Source: Desulfotignum sp.
GTDB lineage: Bacteria > Desulfobacterota > Desulfobacteria > Desulfobacterales > Desulfobacteraceae
Reading direction: 5' to 3'
NCBI GenBank assembly: GCA_011390635.1
Contig: JAABSA010000040.1
Coordinates: 1-32,570 of the forward strand
DNA length: 32,570 nucleotides
A program made the position numbers and the translations under genes. The notes beneath the pieces were generated by a model. The model was not told the origin of the DNA. It ran no database searches and saw nothing but the letters and a program-made list of their open reading frames with translations. Within the stretch, counting starts at the first letter, position 1. Every line of letters begins with the position of its first letter. Positions 1 to 9,189 of the stretch are shown here, one piece after another.

Positions 1-29
1 TGTGTGGGAGAGTAGGACACCGCCGGATT
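1..29 (+). rRNA. 5S ribosomal RNA, 3' end (partial)
   Basis: The first bases read like the conserved 3' part of bacterial 5S rRNA: GTGTGGGAGAGTAGG followed by the CCGCCGG that closes the terminal helix. The rest of the gene lies to the left of the window. A strong intrinsic terminator follows within 10 bases, as expected at the end of an rrn operon. The exact 3' end is uncertain by a few bases because the pairing 5' end is not visible. Confidence 0.85.
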
Positions 30-36
30 ATCTATC

Positions 37-77
37 AAAAAGCCCTGACCGGTTACAGCTACCGGTCAGGGCTTTTT
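37..77 (+). terminator. Rho-independent terminator of the rRNA operon
   Basis: A perfect inverted repeat pairs AAAAAGCCCTGACCGGT (37-53) with ACCGGTCAGGGCTTTTT (61-77) around a 7-base loop. The GC-rich stem ends in a T run on the plus strand. It sits directly behind the 5S rRNA end, so it most likely terminates the rrn transcript. The A/T ends are symmetric, so it could also stop transcripts from the minus-strand gene at 114-410. Confidence 0.93.
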
Positions 78-113
78 GCATTTTGGTATCGGTGCAGCCA
101 TTGCCAGACTTTT

Positions 114-410
114 TCATCCCAATACTTTTATTGTGTCTGTCACGCTCAATAGTGTTTCAAGTGTCCATGAAGCTCCTTCTATTTGGGTGAACGGCAGCAT
201 TGTTCTAGATATTTCCACCAGCGCTTCGTCCGCTTTTCCTTTTTCCGTGAAAATAATGTTGTATCCCTTGTATTCGAATTCATCAGAACAGATAAACGTC
301 TGCCATTTTTTTATTCCTTCAGTAGGTGGATTCTCCTTTATACCTGCAAAGCAGTTCATCCATTCATCCTTTTTGTTGCTTGGCATCGTGAAAGTTCCCA
401 TAAATATCAT
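114..410 (-). CDS. Small conserved-looking protein of unknown function (98 aa)
   Basis: The start at 410 is chosen because AAAGGAG lies about 9 bases upstream; a further upstream ATG at 443 has no such site. The protein is soluble, with no signal peptide or membrane segment. It begins MIFMGTFTMPSNKKDEW and ends with a pattern suggesting alternating strands and helices (KGYNIIFTEKGKADEAL). The size and pattern would fit a small ferredoxin-like alpha/beta barrel, such as DUF3303-type proteins, but no motif proves this. It is transcribed alone on the minus strand, toward the rrn terminator. No function is assigned. Confidence 0.6.
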   Translation of the reverse strand: MIFMGTFTMPSNKKDEWMNCFAGIKENPPTEGIKKWQTFICSDEFEYKGYNIIFTEKGKADEALVEISRTMLPFTQIEGASWTLETLLSVTDTIKVLG

Positions 411-467
411 TGTAAATATCTCCTTTTGCATAATACTGTTCAATGTTGTCCATATCAGAACCGACAG

Positions 468-494
468 GCCTCCAGAGGAAATAACTCTGGAGGC
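468..494. repeat. 10-bp perfect hairpin upstream of the small gene
   Basis: GCCTCCAGAG (468-477) pairs perfectly with CTCTGGAGGC (485-494) around a 7-base loop. It lies about 58 bp upstream of the start of the 98-aa gene. Neither side carries a T run, so it is not a typical terminator; it could be an operator or a leader structure. The remaining stretch to 788 shows no gene and no recognised element. Confidence 0.5.
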
Positions 495-788
495 TTCATA
501 TCAGCAATTTCAATCTTCCTGTTTTTAGAAAAAGCTTCATATGATTATTTTGAATAGGCAAGGGTTCAAAATCCATCGCTATTCATCCCTGATTATAAAA
601 AATTTGAAAAAGAACCATTAGGACAACAAGAAAACTAAACCAGAATTACTGAATTTTTACTCTTTCTGTCAAGATAATTATAAAAAATTGTCAATGACCA
701 CTCCGCCTTGGGGCATCAGGATAAGACTTCGATTGGTTGCGGTAGAGATAGAATGGGGGTGTCGGAGCTGCAATATTATCCACTGCAT

Positions 789-829
789 GAGTTTTCTGAG
801 GCTGAAAAAACTTTTTTAAAAGAAAACTC
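789..829 (-). terminator. Possible terminator hairpin after the PfaA-like gene
   Basis: GAGTTTTCT (789-797) pairs with AGAAAACTC (821-829), with an inner A-run/T-run pairing between them, 11 bases past the stop of the megasynthase gene. The stem is AT-rich and lacks a clear trailing T run on the minus strand, so the terminator call is weak. Confidence 0.35.
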
Positions 830-839
830 CACAATTTGT

Positions 840-3800
840 TTATAGGTCCTTTGGCTGGAGGGGCTGAACATTATAATGTGAATCACACTCTTTTTTTAAA
901 AACGCCACACCAAAGTTTTTCATTTCATAAATACAGATACCGTCCACGGTGAGAGCGCCGTCAGCCACAACCGCATACCGGCCTATGCTTTTTGATGCAT
1001 CCTTGACAGCAGAGACATCCCTGATATGGGTATGAATCCGGATATGCTGATTGGCAGGAATAATCTGTCCCCGGTATATCCATTCATGGTTTTGATCCAG
1101 GACCAATTGTGGGGTATACATTTTGGGATCAATGTCATATTTTTGCAGCAGAAAAAACCGGATTGTCTGGAGAAAAGCTTCTATTCCCAGAGATCCAGGG
1201 CAGACCGGATCCTGGTAAAAATGGGCATCAAAAAACCATTCTTCGGGGTTGTTTTTTTTGCCGGCCCGGATATATCCTTTGTTAAATCTGCCCCCGTCCA
1301 GGTCCATAACCTCAATGGTATCAATCATGCGCAGCGCTTTGGCCGGCATACCGTTGTCAGGGTCAACCGTCGAATCATCAGGTGTGATCGGGGCATCATC
1401 GCCAAATACCAGTACCGGGTCACAGGACTGCAAAGAATCAATCTTTCGGAGCTGGTTTGCATGCCGGAACCGGTTTGTATCATGAAGTTGATTTGCTTCA
1501 CAGGACTGGTTTGTATCATGGAGCTGTTTTGGATCATGCAGCTGGTTTGTTCCATGGGGCGGATGTTGGTTTTCATCATGGGAGTGACCTGCATCAAGAT
1601 CATGGATGGCAGATGCATGGTCCGGCACCAGACTGCTGTTGCGGATGCCTTTTTGTTCAGCCAGGGCCTGGGCGGTAAAAAATCCAAAATTGGTGGTGCC
1701 CTGGTATACCATCTGTCCCTGACAGAGAACCTGCACAGCAAAATTCTGGATGATCATGCCCCCGGCTTTGGATACATCGGTCATGCGCACTCGAATAGTC
1801 AAGGTGCCTGACTGCCTTGTGATGTGGGACAAAAGGCCGGCCTTTCCCCCAAGGTTGCGAAAATACAGGCGCGCATCACTGTGCAGGGCTGATCCGGCAT
1901 AGGCTGCCAGCCAGCCGCAGGGCTGGAGGGCGATTTCAAGCAAAATGCAAAACGGCAGGAAGGGGGTGCGGTTGGCAGTAAAATACCAGGCATTTTCCGG
2001 AATATCATATTGGGTTTGGATCCAGCCGCCGGGCTGCATCATCCATTGTTCATGATCTGCCGTGAGAACCCGGTCCATGAAAAAATACGGGGGCCTGGGC
2101 AGCCTGGCAATTTGCCGGTCTTTGTCAAATGTTTTGTATTTTGTACCGAAAGCATCCGAAGGTTTTCCCTGGGCAAAGGCCAGAATTGCATCTCTGGCAA
2201 ACAAGGGCCGGGGTTTGAATTTTTCGTGTAAACCATCATCCACAACTGCTTCAAATCCGGTGATGCTGGCCACTACCGTGTCGGAAGCATCCAGAAAGGT
2301 GAAATATCCCTTGATACCGTGTTCCGTGTTTTCGTTCACCGTAAAAATGATACAAACTTTGTTGTCCCTGCTGTCTTGGCCGGCATCTGTCTTGCTCTGG
2401 TGAAAAGATGCGTACATGCGAAAACTTCCCATATAGGTCGGCAGGCAGACCTGGCCGCGGTTTTCCCAGGTCCAGATAATGGCGGCCTGGAAAGCCGCAT
2501 CCACCAGCAAAGGATCTGTGACCCATTTTTCCTGTGACGGCGCTCGAAACCAGTGGTCTGGTGCCGGGGCAGGGCGGGCAGTCACTGCAATGCCTCGGTC
2601 AGAGATGCCGGTGATGGCATCAATGGCCTGGAGTGCCGGGCCATGGAATAAAATGGTTTCATAGGCTTGTGCAACGGTAATTGTGCCGGGCTGTAAATCC
2701 ATGCGGGATGAGGCGGACAACACCGGTGGTGGTGGCAGTACATTTTTTAAAACAGCCGTGGCCAGGGCATGGATATGCTCCTGTCCGGTTGTGCTGCACG
2801 AACTCAGACTGGCCTTTGCAGTGAACTTGGTTTCTTCAGGGGTGCATTTTCCCAGGTTCACCGCAAGTTTCAGGGGGGCATTTTGGGGTTTGACACCGGT
2901 GAGCAGCCGCATGTCATCCAGGCCGGCAACCATAAGACCGGGATTGTTTTTTTCAGCGGCCAGGGCCATCACCTCTGCCAGCAGGGCAAAGGGAACTACC
3001 GGCTCATGGTTGATTTTATGGGATTCCAGAATTGGGAGACTGTCCCGGCTGATTTCCAGTTCCGTCACCCGGGACAGCACAGGAGATCTCTTTTTCTCCA
3101 GACCCGGTCCCGGAGCTGTGATGACGACTTCCACAGGATGGGAATCAGGATTTTCCATTTCCCGTATCAATTGACGGCACCCGGCCTGCAAAGGAATCAG
3201 GCCCACTCCTTTTTTTGCAAATGCGCGTTTGAGACCTTCATGTACCATTCCCCCGTCCCAGGGACCCCAGTTGATGGACAAATATTTGCACCGGGGATTT
3301 TTCCGGGCAAGGGTGCCGGCGGTTTTGTTGAGCACCTCATTGGCCATGGCATAATCGCACTGACCTTGATTTCCGGTTCTGGCGGCTATGGATGAAAACA
3401 ACACCATATGGTGTAAAGGATCATCTGCAGTGGCAGCCACCAGGGCATGCAGCCCGTCCACTTTGGTGTCAAATACCCGGTTGAACTGGTCCGGTTTTTT
3501 TTCGGCAATGAGTTTGTCTTCCAATACCCCTGCCCCGTGGATGACCGCGGTGACGGGTCCGAACCTGTCCCGGATTTCATCGATGGTTTGGTACAGTTTT
3601 TGCGCATCACGGATATCTGTGGGCCAGTAGTCAGCCTGTGATCCATGGGACCGGATCTGGTCCATGGTGTCCTGGATCTGGCGGTTGGCGCAGATTGCCT
3701 GGTATTGTTGTTCAACATCTGCAGGTTTGGGTTTTTTGTGTGTGAATCCATGGGTAAGGATTGCTTTTTTCAACCTGGCCGGATCAGTGATGTTTCGGGA

Positions 3801-6800
3801 CCATTCAGGTTCGGCAAAAGGAGCCGGAGAGCGCCCCACAAGGGCAATAGCAGCAGAACTGGTTTGTGCCAGCGCAACGGCACAGGCGGCAGTCACCCCT
3901 TTTGCACCGCCGGTTATCACCACCACATCCTTGTTGGTGAGACATGGTTTCCCTTGTTTTTCCGGTGCGTTTTTCAGGGTGGGAATCAGGCAGTTGTCGC
4001 CGTTCAGCCCCATTTCCACGGCACCGTTGGTCATCATCAGTGCGGCGGCTGCTTCGATATGGGTTTTGCACGTGTTCATGTCACCGGGCAGATCCAGGGC
4101 GTGGCACAACACATCCTTCCATTCCAGGTGGGCGGTTTTTGCAAGACCAGCCAGGCCCCCGTATACCGGGTGTGTGGCAAATCCCTGGTCATCAAAGCCA
4201 AACCCGCCCCCGCCAAATGTTATGGTTGCCAGAAACGCGCCTTTCTGCCGGGCACAGGCAGTAAGGTGGGAGGCGTTTTTCCGGGTCAGCGCAAAAGCGG
4301 CCTTTACAAAAACCGCTGCGCTTTTTGCATCCATGTCCATCCATTTGTGCTGGATAATGACAATGCCGGCAGCATCCGGCAGTTGTGGAACAGGTTGTGC
4401 ACCGATATCAATGATATCCGCCGGCAGGCCCTGTTTTTCAAACTCTTTTTTAAAGAGGCCTGCAATGCCATCCTGGTCCCGGGTGATATAGATTTTTTTG
4501 TTGTCAGGCACCTGGATCCGGGATCCGTTAAAAAAACGGATCTGGTGGACGGGATACGGGGTTAACACGATTTTCTGGCGCACCAGATCCGGTGGATCAG
4601 CGTCTTTCAGCTGGTTCTGCCGTTGAGCAGCGTTTTTTTTTTGGGGGGCGTTTGCCCCGGGTTCGGTGTGGTCCAGAAAAGTAACAATATCCTGTATGGT
4701 TTTGAGTTTTGCCATGGCATCGCCGGACAGGTGTTTGGCACCATCTCCAAGGGCCTGTTCCAGGCGGGACAAAATTTCCACCCGTTTGATGGAATCAATG
4801 CCCAAATCGGATTCCAGGTTCATGCCGGGTTCCAGCATTTCCGAAGGAAAGCCTGTGAGCGAGCTGATGGTATCCACCAGAATGTTTGTGATTCGAAACG
4901 GGTCTGATTCGAGGGGTGATCCCGCATCAGGTGCCGGGAGGATTTCAGCCCCTGTGGCTGTCTCAGACACTGGGGGGGCAGCAGTTTTCGTGTCTGTACC
5001 GGATGTGCAGGCGCTGCCGATTGTGCAGGCAGTATCTGGTGTACAAAGCGTATCAGGTATGTGAACGGTACCAGCTGCCGGGAGCGGGTCGGGTGCAGAA
5101 GAAAGATCACCTGTCACGGTATGTGGTTTGGCCCGGACATCTGTCTGTGGCATCTGTGCTGTAATGGCCTGGCAGATGTCTGTCAAGGTCCTGACAGATC
5201 CGATATTTTCCGTGGTAAGTCCTTCGGTGTCTGGCAGTTCTTTTTCCAGCGCTGAAATGATTTCCACTTTTTTTATGGAGTCGATGCCAAGATCTGATTC
5301 AATATCCATGTCAGGTTCCAGCATCTCTTCCGGAAATCCGGTAAGGCGGCTTACGGTGGCAAACAGAACGGCCTGGATGTCAGGCATGCCGGTATCAGGT
5401 GCTGCCCGGTAATCGGATCGGGCTGCAGATGCAGCGGATGGGACCGGTGATGCCGGCGGCATACTTGGAACATCCGGCAAATGGATGTGACCGGGATCGG
5501 CCTGAAAAGTGGTTGCAGGTGTGTGACGGGGCGGGGTTTCACCATTGACTCTGGATGGCGGGGTGTGATGTGCCGGTGATGCCGGCGAACCGGTCCGGGG
5601 GGCAGAAACGGGATTGGGCAGAGGCATTGTGCCGGCCCCGGCCATGAACTGGCGTGTCTGTTCCATGATCGCGGCCAGGGTGTGGCCCGCCTGGGCCTGG
5701 GTTTCAAGAAATTTTTCGTGGGTTCTGGCTGTCTGTGCCTGCAAAGCCTGCATGGCTTCCAGCCCTTTCTGCACCAGGTGCATGGCATTCAGATCACGGG
5801 TGTTTCCACCCGGGGCGGCAGTGGTATCACCGGTACGGGCAGTTGTGCCTGCAGTGGCAGATGGTGTTTGATCAGCTGCGGTTGGTGCCGGTTCAGTTTG
5901 AAATGGTGCGCATGGAGCTGCAGGTGGCGCCTGTTCACCCGCAGATGGTGCCTGTGCTGTCAGGCCTGTGTTGTAAGAAGTGGTGTGCATATAAGATCCT
6001 TTTTTCAAAGCTTGCTGCGTATTCGGCCGGGTCTGTTGAAAAACCGGTGTGTGTGGGTTTTTGGTTTTTTGGGGGGGAATACCATCGTGTTTTTGTTCTG
6101 GTTTGTGTATGGTAACAGGCTTGGGGTTTGCGCCTGACAGCATTACCCGCATGCGTTTGGATTCAGGTTTTGCGACCGGATCTTCCCATTGGGTCAGATC
6201 CACGAAAAATCCCTTTTCCGCAATGCTGCACAACACCATTGCCAGATCCGCCAGACCGGATTTTTTGCCGCAGGAACCATCCATGCAGACTGCGATGGCA
6301 GACTGTGATGGTAGAATACGGTTTACCAGTCCGGTCAATACGGTCTTTGGTCCAGCTTCCACAAAAAAAGACACCCCGTTGGCATGCATGGTTTCAATGT
6401 TTTCCATGAAACGCACCGGATGCATCAGCTGATTGCCTAAAATGGATTTTATCTTTTCCGGATCCGCCTCATAGGGTTTTCCCGTGGTATTGGACATCAC
6501 CTGGATGTCGGTGGGCACAATCGTCTGATCTGCCACAAATGCGCTGAAGGGTTCGGCTGCATCCGCCACCAGATGGCTGTGAAATGCTGCGGCCACCGGC
6601 AGTTTGATTGCCCGTAATTTATTTTTTTTACATAACAGCGCCGCTTTTTCAATCTCCCGGGTGGGACCGGATAAAACCCCCTGGACCGGGCTGTTCTGAT
6701 TGGCCAGCACCAGGTCCAGATCCTGATCCGAGAGCAGTGTTGCAATTTTTTGTGCATCCGCCTGGACTGCCAGCATACTGCCGCTGTCCGAACCGGTTCT

Positions 6801-8972
6801 GCCGGCCGCTGCCATATGTTTTCCCCGGACCGCAGCCAAAGTGAGCAGGGTGCTGCCATCCATCCATCCGGCTGCATGCATGGCAGCCAGTTCTCCAAAG
6901 CTGTGGCCGCAGGCCATGTGGGGCTGGATCCCGAACCGTTTCAACACCCGGGTCATGGCAAGGCAGACAGCACCGATGGCCACCTGGGCCACCTGGGTGT
7001 GCCGCAGCCTGGATTCAGACACAGATCTGTCCTGGACATGTCGGGGCAGCGCAAACATCAATTCCGTTAGATTGTGGGGTATCTCTTTGTGGTTGCGGCT
7101 GTCACGGGCGTGGCTTTCAAAAATCTTTTGGGCAAGGCACAAGGCATCCATGGCTTCGGGAAATGTGGCAAACAGATCTTTTCCCATATCAGGATACTGG
7201 CTGCCCTGGCCGGGAAATAAAAATCCCAGTTTTCCTTCGGCCGGACCGGAACCATAAAAGAGCGGGTATTTGGACGGCCCCCCTTTTTCAACCAGGGCAC
7301 GGGCCTGGTCAAGCAGCGCATCAAGGTTGGTATCCTTTTCCAATACCATGAGCAGCCGCACAGGGTGATCTGCACAAAACGTTTTTCTGGTTTCACCGGC
7401 CTGCCAGGCGATGAGCCGGGACATTTCCCCGTCATCCATGGGATGCTCCGGGGTGACTCCGGCATGGAATGCTGCCAGTTTTTGTTGAAGAGATTGGGTA
7501 TCACGGGCTGAAAATGCGGCAATCTGCACAGATCCATCCCAGGAGACATGGGATTTTTGTCCTTCATACTCTTCCAGCACTGCATGAAAATTGCTGCCCC
7601 CGAATCCAAAAGCCGACACACCGGCCCGTCTGGGGTCATTTTTCTGCCGGGAGTATGGAACCCAGGGTTTGGACCGGTTGTTCAGGTAAAAGGCCGAGGC
7701 ATTGATATCCAGATCAGGATCCGGGACATCTGCCTTCAGTGTCCCGGGGATCACCTTGTGGTGCAGGGCCAGGGCGGCTTTTATGATGCCGGCGACACCG
7801 GCCGCAGCCTTGGTATGTCCGATCATGGATTTTACCGACCCGATGGCGGTTCTGTTTCTGTGGTTTTGTGGATCAAAACAGGATTTCAAAGCGGTAAACT
7901 CCACTTTGTCGCCCACCCGGGTGCCGGTGCCGTGGGCTTCGAGCAGTCCGATACTTGAAGGATCAATATCCGCCTGCTTGTAAGCATCCTGCAATGCCCT
8001 GCGCTGACCGTGGGCGTCCGGGGCATAGATGGCTGATGTTTTTCCGTCACTGGCAGTGCCCACCGCTTTGATGACCGCATAAATCCGGTCTTTGTCTTTT
8101 TGTGCATCTGCCAGGCGTTTGAGCACCAGCATGCCGATGCCTTCACCCAGGACTGTGCCGTCCGCATCTTTGGAAAAGGGTCTGGCATCACTGGTATGGG
8201 AAAGCACCCCGGTTTTTGCAAAACACATGTGCATGAAAATATCGTTCAGACAATCCACACCACCTGTGATGGACATATCGCATTTATGGGCGCAAAGTTC
8301 CATGACCGCAGAATGCAAAGCGGAAAGAGAGCTGGCACAGGCAGCATCACTGACATGATTGGTGCCCGACAGATTGAACCGGTTGGCAATCCTGCCGGCA
8401 ACCACATTGCCCAGCAGGCCGGGAAAAGAGTTTTCCTGCCACTGGGCATAGGATGACTGGATGGCGTGCAGAATCTGTTCTTTTTGTTCCGGCGCAATGG
8501 CTGCCTCATCCAGCGCTTTTTTCCAGATGGGGTGGCCAAGCCTTGCCCCTAAAGGAATAACCAGTTCCTGGGTGCCGGTCACCCCCAAAATAACATTGAC
8601 CCTGGCTGTGGAAAGAAAGGGATGGTCTTTGGCATATCCGGCATCTTCCAGGGCCATTTTTGCCACTTCAAGACCCAGAAGCTGGGATGTGTCAGTGGCC
8701 GTGATATTGTTGGGAGGAATGCCAAAAGCAGAGGGATCAAAATTGATTTTCGGGATAAATCCGCCCCGGGAACAATAGGTGTGGTCCGGCCGGGAGGGAT
8801 CCGGGTCAAAATAATCCCTGAGCTGCCAATGGGTGTCATCCGGGATCTCTTCAATGGCATCAACGCCGTTGAACAACAGATGCCAGAATTCTTTGAGATT
8901 ACATGATTTGGGAAAGATACATCCCATGCCGATGATAGCGATGTCTGTGGTCCGGGTGTGATCCTGTTTCAT
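840..8972 (-). CDS. pfaA: PfaA-like multidomain polyketide/PUFA-type lipid synthase (KS-AT-ACP-ACP-KR-DH-DH)
   Basis: 2710-aa iterative megasynthase. KS about 9-470, with Cys212 in DAACASS, His347 in EAHGTG and His386 in MIGHTKAA. AT about 583-890, with Ser691 in GHSFGE and His798. Two ACPs carry phosphopantetheine serines at 1232 and 1394 (LGIDSI). KR about 1680-1910, with Ser1860/1861, Tyr1874 and Asn1878. A PKS-type DH about 1980-2240 has His1985 and Asp2158 (DAAFQ). A FabA-like hotdog pair spans about 2260-2695; only the second half has the catalytic-type His (DAHFYQDPV, His2584). This order is PfaA with the DH end of PfaC fused on; PfaC's KS-CLF is absent. Linkers are Ala/Pro-rich and repetitive. 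The start at 8972 places the KS at the usual distance; an in-frame ATG at 9038 adds 22 residues without a ribosome site. pfaD lies upstream on the same strand. The expected product is a fatty acyl or polyketide lipid, not predictable from sequence. Confidence 0.92.
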   Translation of the reverse strand: MKQDHTRTTDIAIIGMGCIFPKSCNLKEFWHLLFNGVDAIEEIPDDTHWQLRDYFDPDPSRPDHTYCSRGGFIPKINFDPSAFGIPPNNITATDTSQLLGLEVAKMALEDAGYAKDHPFLSTARVNVILGVTGTQELVIPLGARLGHPIWKKALDEAAIAPEQKEQILHAIQSSYAQWQENSFPGLLGNVVAGRIANRFNLSGTNHVSDAACASSLSALHSAVMELCAHKCDMSITGGVDCLNDIFMHMCFAKTGVLSHTSDARPFSKDADGTVLGEGIGMLVLKRLADAQKDKDRIYAVIKAVGTASDGKTSAIYAPDAHGQRRALQDAYKQADIDPSSIGLLEAHGTGTRVGDKVEFTALKSCFDPQNHRNRTAIGSVKSMIGHTKAAAGVAGIIKAALALHHKVIPGTLKADVPDPDLDINASAFYLNNRSKPWVPYSRQKNDPRRAGVSAFGFGGSNFHAVLEEYEGQKSHVSWDGSVQIAAFSARDTQSLQQKLAAFHAGVTPEHPMDDGEMSRLIAWQAGETRKTFCADHPVRLLMVLEKDTNLDALLDQARALVEKGGPSKYPLFYGSGPAEGKLGFLFPGQGSQYPDMGKDLFATFPEAMDALCLAQKIFESHARDSRNHKEIPHNLTELMFALPRHVQDRSVSESRLRHTQVAQVAIGAVCLAMTRVLKRFGIQPHMACGHSFGELAAMHAAGWMDGSTLLTLAAVRGKHMAAAGRTGSDSGSMLAVQADAQKIATLLSDQDLDLVLANQNSPVQGVLSGPTREIEKAALLCKKNKLRAIKLPVAAAFHSHLVADAAEPFSAFVADQTIVPTDIQVMSNTTGKPYEADPEKIKSILGNQLMHPVRFMENIETMHANGVSFFVEAGPKTVLTGLVNRILPSQSAIAVCMDGSCGKKSGLADLAMVLCSIAEKGFFVDLTQWEDPVAKPESKRMRVMLSGANPKPVTIHKPEQKHDGIPPQKTKNPHTPVFQQTRPNTQQALKKGSYMHTTSYNTGLTAQAPSAGEQAPPAAPCAPFQTEPAPTAADQTPSATAGTTARTGDTTAAPGGNTRDLNAMHLVQKGLEAMQALQAQTARTHEKFLETQAQAGHTLAAIMEQTRQFMAGAGTMPLPNPVSAPRTGSPASPAHHTPPSRVNGETPPRHTPATTFQADPGHIHLPDVPSMPPASPVPSAASAARSDYRAAPDTGMPDIQAVLFATVSRLTGFPEEMLEPDMDIESDLGIDSIKKVEIISALEKELPDTEGLTTENIGSVRTLTDICQAITAQMPQTDVRAKPHTVTGDLSSAPDPLPAAGTVHIPDTLCTPDTACTIGSACTSGTDTKTAAPPVSETATGAEILPAPDAGSPLESDPFRITNILVDTISSLTGFPSEMLEPGMNLESDLGIDSIKRVEILSRLEQALGDGAKHLSGDAMAKLKTIQDIVTFLDHTEPGANAPQKKNAAQRQNQLKDADPPDLVRQKIVLTPYPVHQIRFFNGSRIQVPDNKKIYITRDQDGIAGLFKKEFEKQGLPADIIDIGAQPVPQLPDAAGIVIIQHKWMDMDAKSAAVFVKAAFALTRKNASHLTACARQKGAFLATITFGGGGFGFDDQGFATHPVYGGLAGLAKTAHLEWKDVLCHALDLPGDMNTCKTHIEAAAALMMTNGAVEMGLNGDNCLIPTLKNAPEKQGKPCLTNKDVVVITGGAKGVTAACAVALAQTSSAAIALVGRSPAPFAEPEWSRNITDPARLKKAILTHGFTHKKPKPADVEQQYQAICANRQIQDTMDQIRSHGSQADYWPTDIRDAQKLYQTIDEIRDRFGPVTAVIHGAGVLEDKLIAEKKPDQFNRVFDTKVDGLHALVAATADDPLHHMVLFSSIAARTGNQGQCDYAMANEVLNKTAGTLARKNPRCKYLSINWGPWDGGMVHEGLKRAFAKKGVGLIPLQAGCRQLIREMENPDSHPVEVVITAPGPGLEKKRSPVLSRVTELEISRDSLPILESHKINHEPVVPFALLAEVMALAAEKNNPGLMVAGLDDMRLLTGVKPQNAPLKLAVNLGKCTPEETKFTAKASLSSCSTTGQEHIHALATAVLKNVLPPPPVLSASSRMDLQPGTITVAQAYETILFHGPALQAIDAITGISDRGIAVTARPAPAPDHWFRAPSQEKWVTDPLLVDAAFQAAIIWTWENRGQVCLPTYMGSFRMYASFHQSKTDAGQDSRDNKVCIIFTVNENTEHGIKGYFTFLDASDTVVASITGFEAVVDDGLHEKFKPRPLFARDAILAFAQGKPSDAFGTKYKTFDKDRQIARLPRPPYFFMDRVLTADHEQWMMQPGGWIQTQYDIPENAWYFTANRTPFLPFCILLEIALQPCGWLAAYAGSALHSDARLYFRNLGGKAGLLSHITRQSGTLTIRVRMTDVSKAGGMIIQNFAVQVLCQGQMVYQGTTNFGFFTAQALAEQKGIRNSSLVPDHASAIHDLDAGHSHDENQHPPHGTNQLHDPKQLHDTNQSCEANQLHDTNRFRHANQLRKIDSLQSCDPVLVFGDDAPITPDDSTVDPDNGMPAKALRMIDTIEVMDLDGGRFNKGYIRAGKKNNPEEWFFDAHFYQDPVCPGSLGIEAFLQTIRFFLLQKYDIDPKMYTPQLVLDQNHEWIYRGQIIPANQHIRIHTHIRDVSAVKDASKSIGRYAVVADGALTVDGICIYEMKNFGVAFLKKECDSHYNVQPLQPKDL
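1452..1547 (-). repeat. Degenerate repeat encoding an Asn/Gln/His linker within the FabA-type DH pair
   Basis: Within the megasynthase the stretch around residues 2462-2510 repeats a NQLHDTN-like unit (NQLHD, KQLHD, NQLHD, then NRFRHANQL). At DNA level units such as TTTGTATCATG and TTTGGATCATG recur about every 18-21 bp. The repeats separate the two hotdog halves of the terminal dehydratase. Such tracts usually arise by slippage and act as flexible spacers; the unusual composition is visible, the role is inferred. Confidence 0.75.
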
Positions 8973-9083
8973 AAATAGCTGCTTTAACAATAAAAAGGTT
9001 TTAGAAAGGAATATATCTGTCTGGAACCTGGAAATCATCCATTGGCAGGGGTTTTGACAAAACTTTTACACAGGACGGGGGGA

Positions 9084-9164
9084 CAGAACCGTACCTTTCG
9101 GGATGGCGGTCAGAACCTGATCTTTTGGGATGGCGGAGGAACCTGTCTTTCAGCATGGGGGGTG
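9084..9164. repeat. Three imperfect 27-bp tandem repeats between pfaD and the PfaA-like gene
   Basis: Units begin at 9084, 9111 and 9138. The first two match closely (CAGAACC, four variable bases, CTTT then GGGATGGCGG); the third is diverged (GGAACCTGTCTTT). They fill most of the 217-bp gap between the two lipid-synthase genes. I see no promoter or open gene there. The repeats may be a slippage product or hold a processing or attenuation structure. Confidence 0.7.
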
Positions 9165-9189
9165 ACCAGTCTATTTGGGGATGAGCCGG

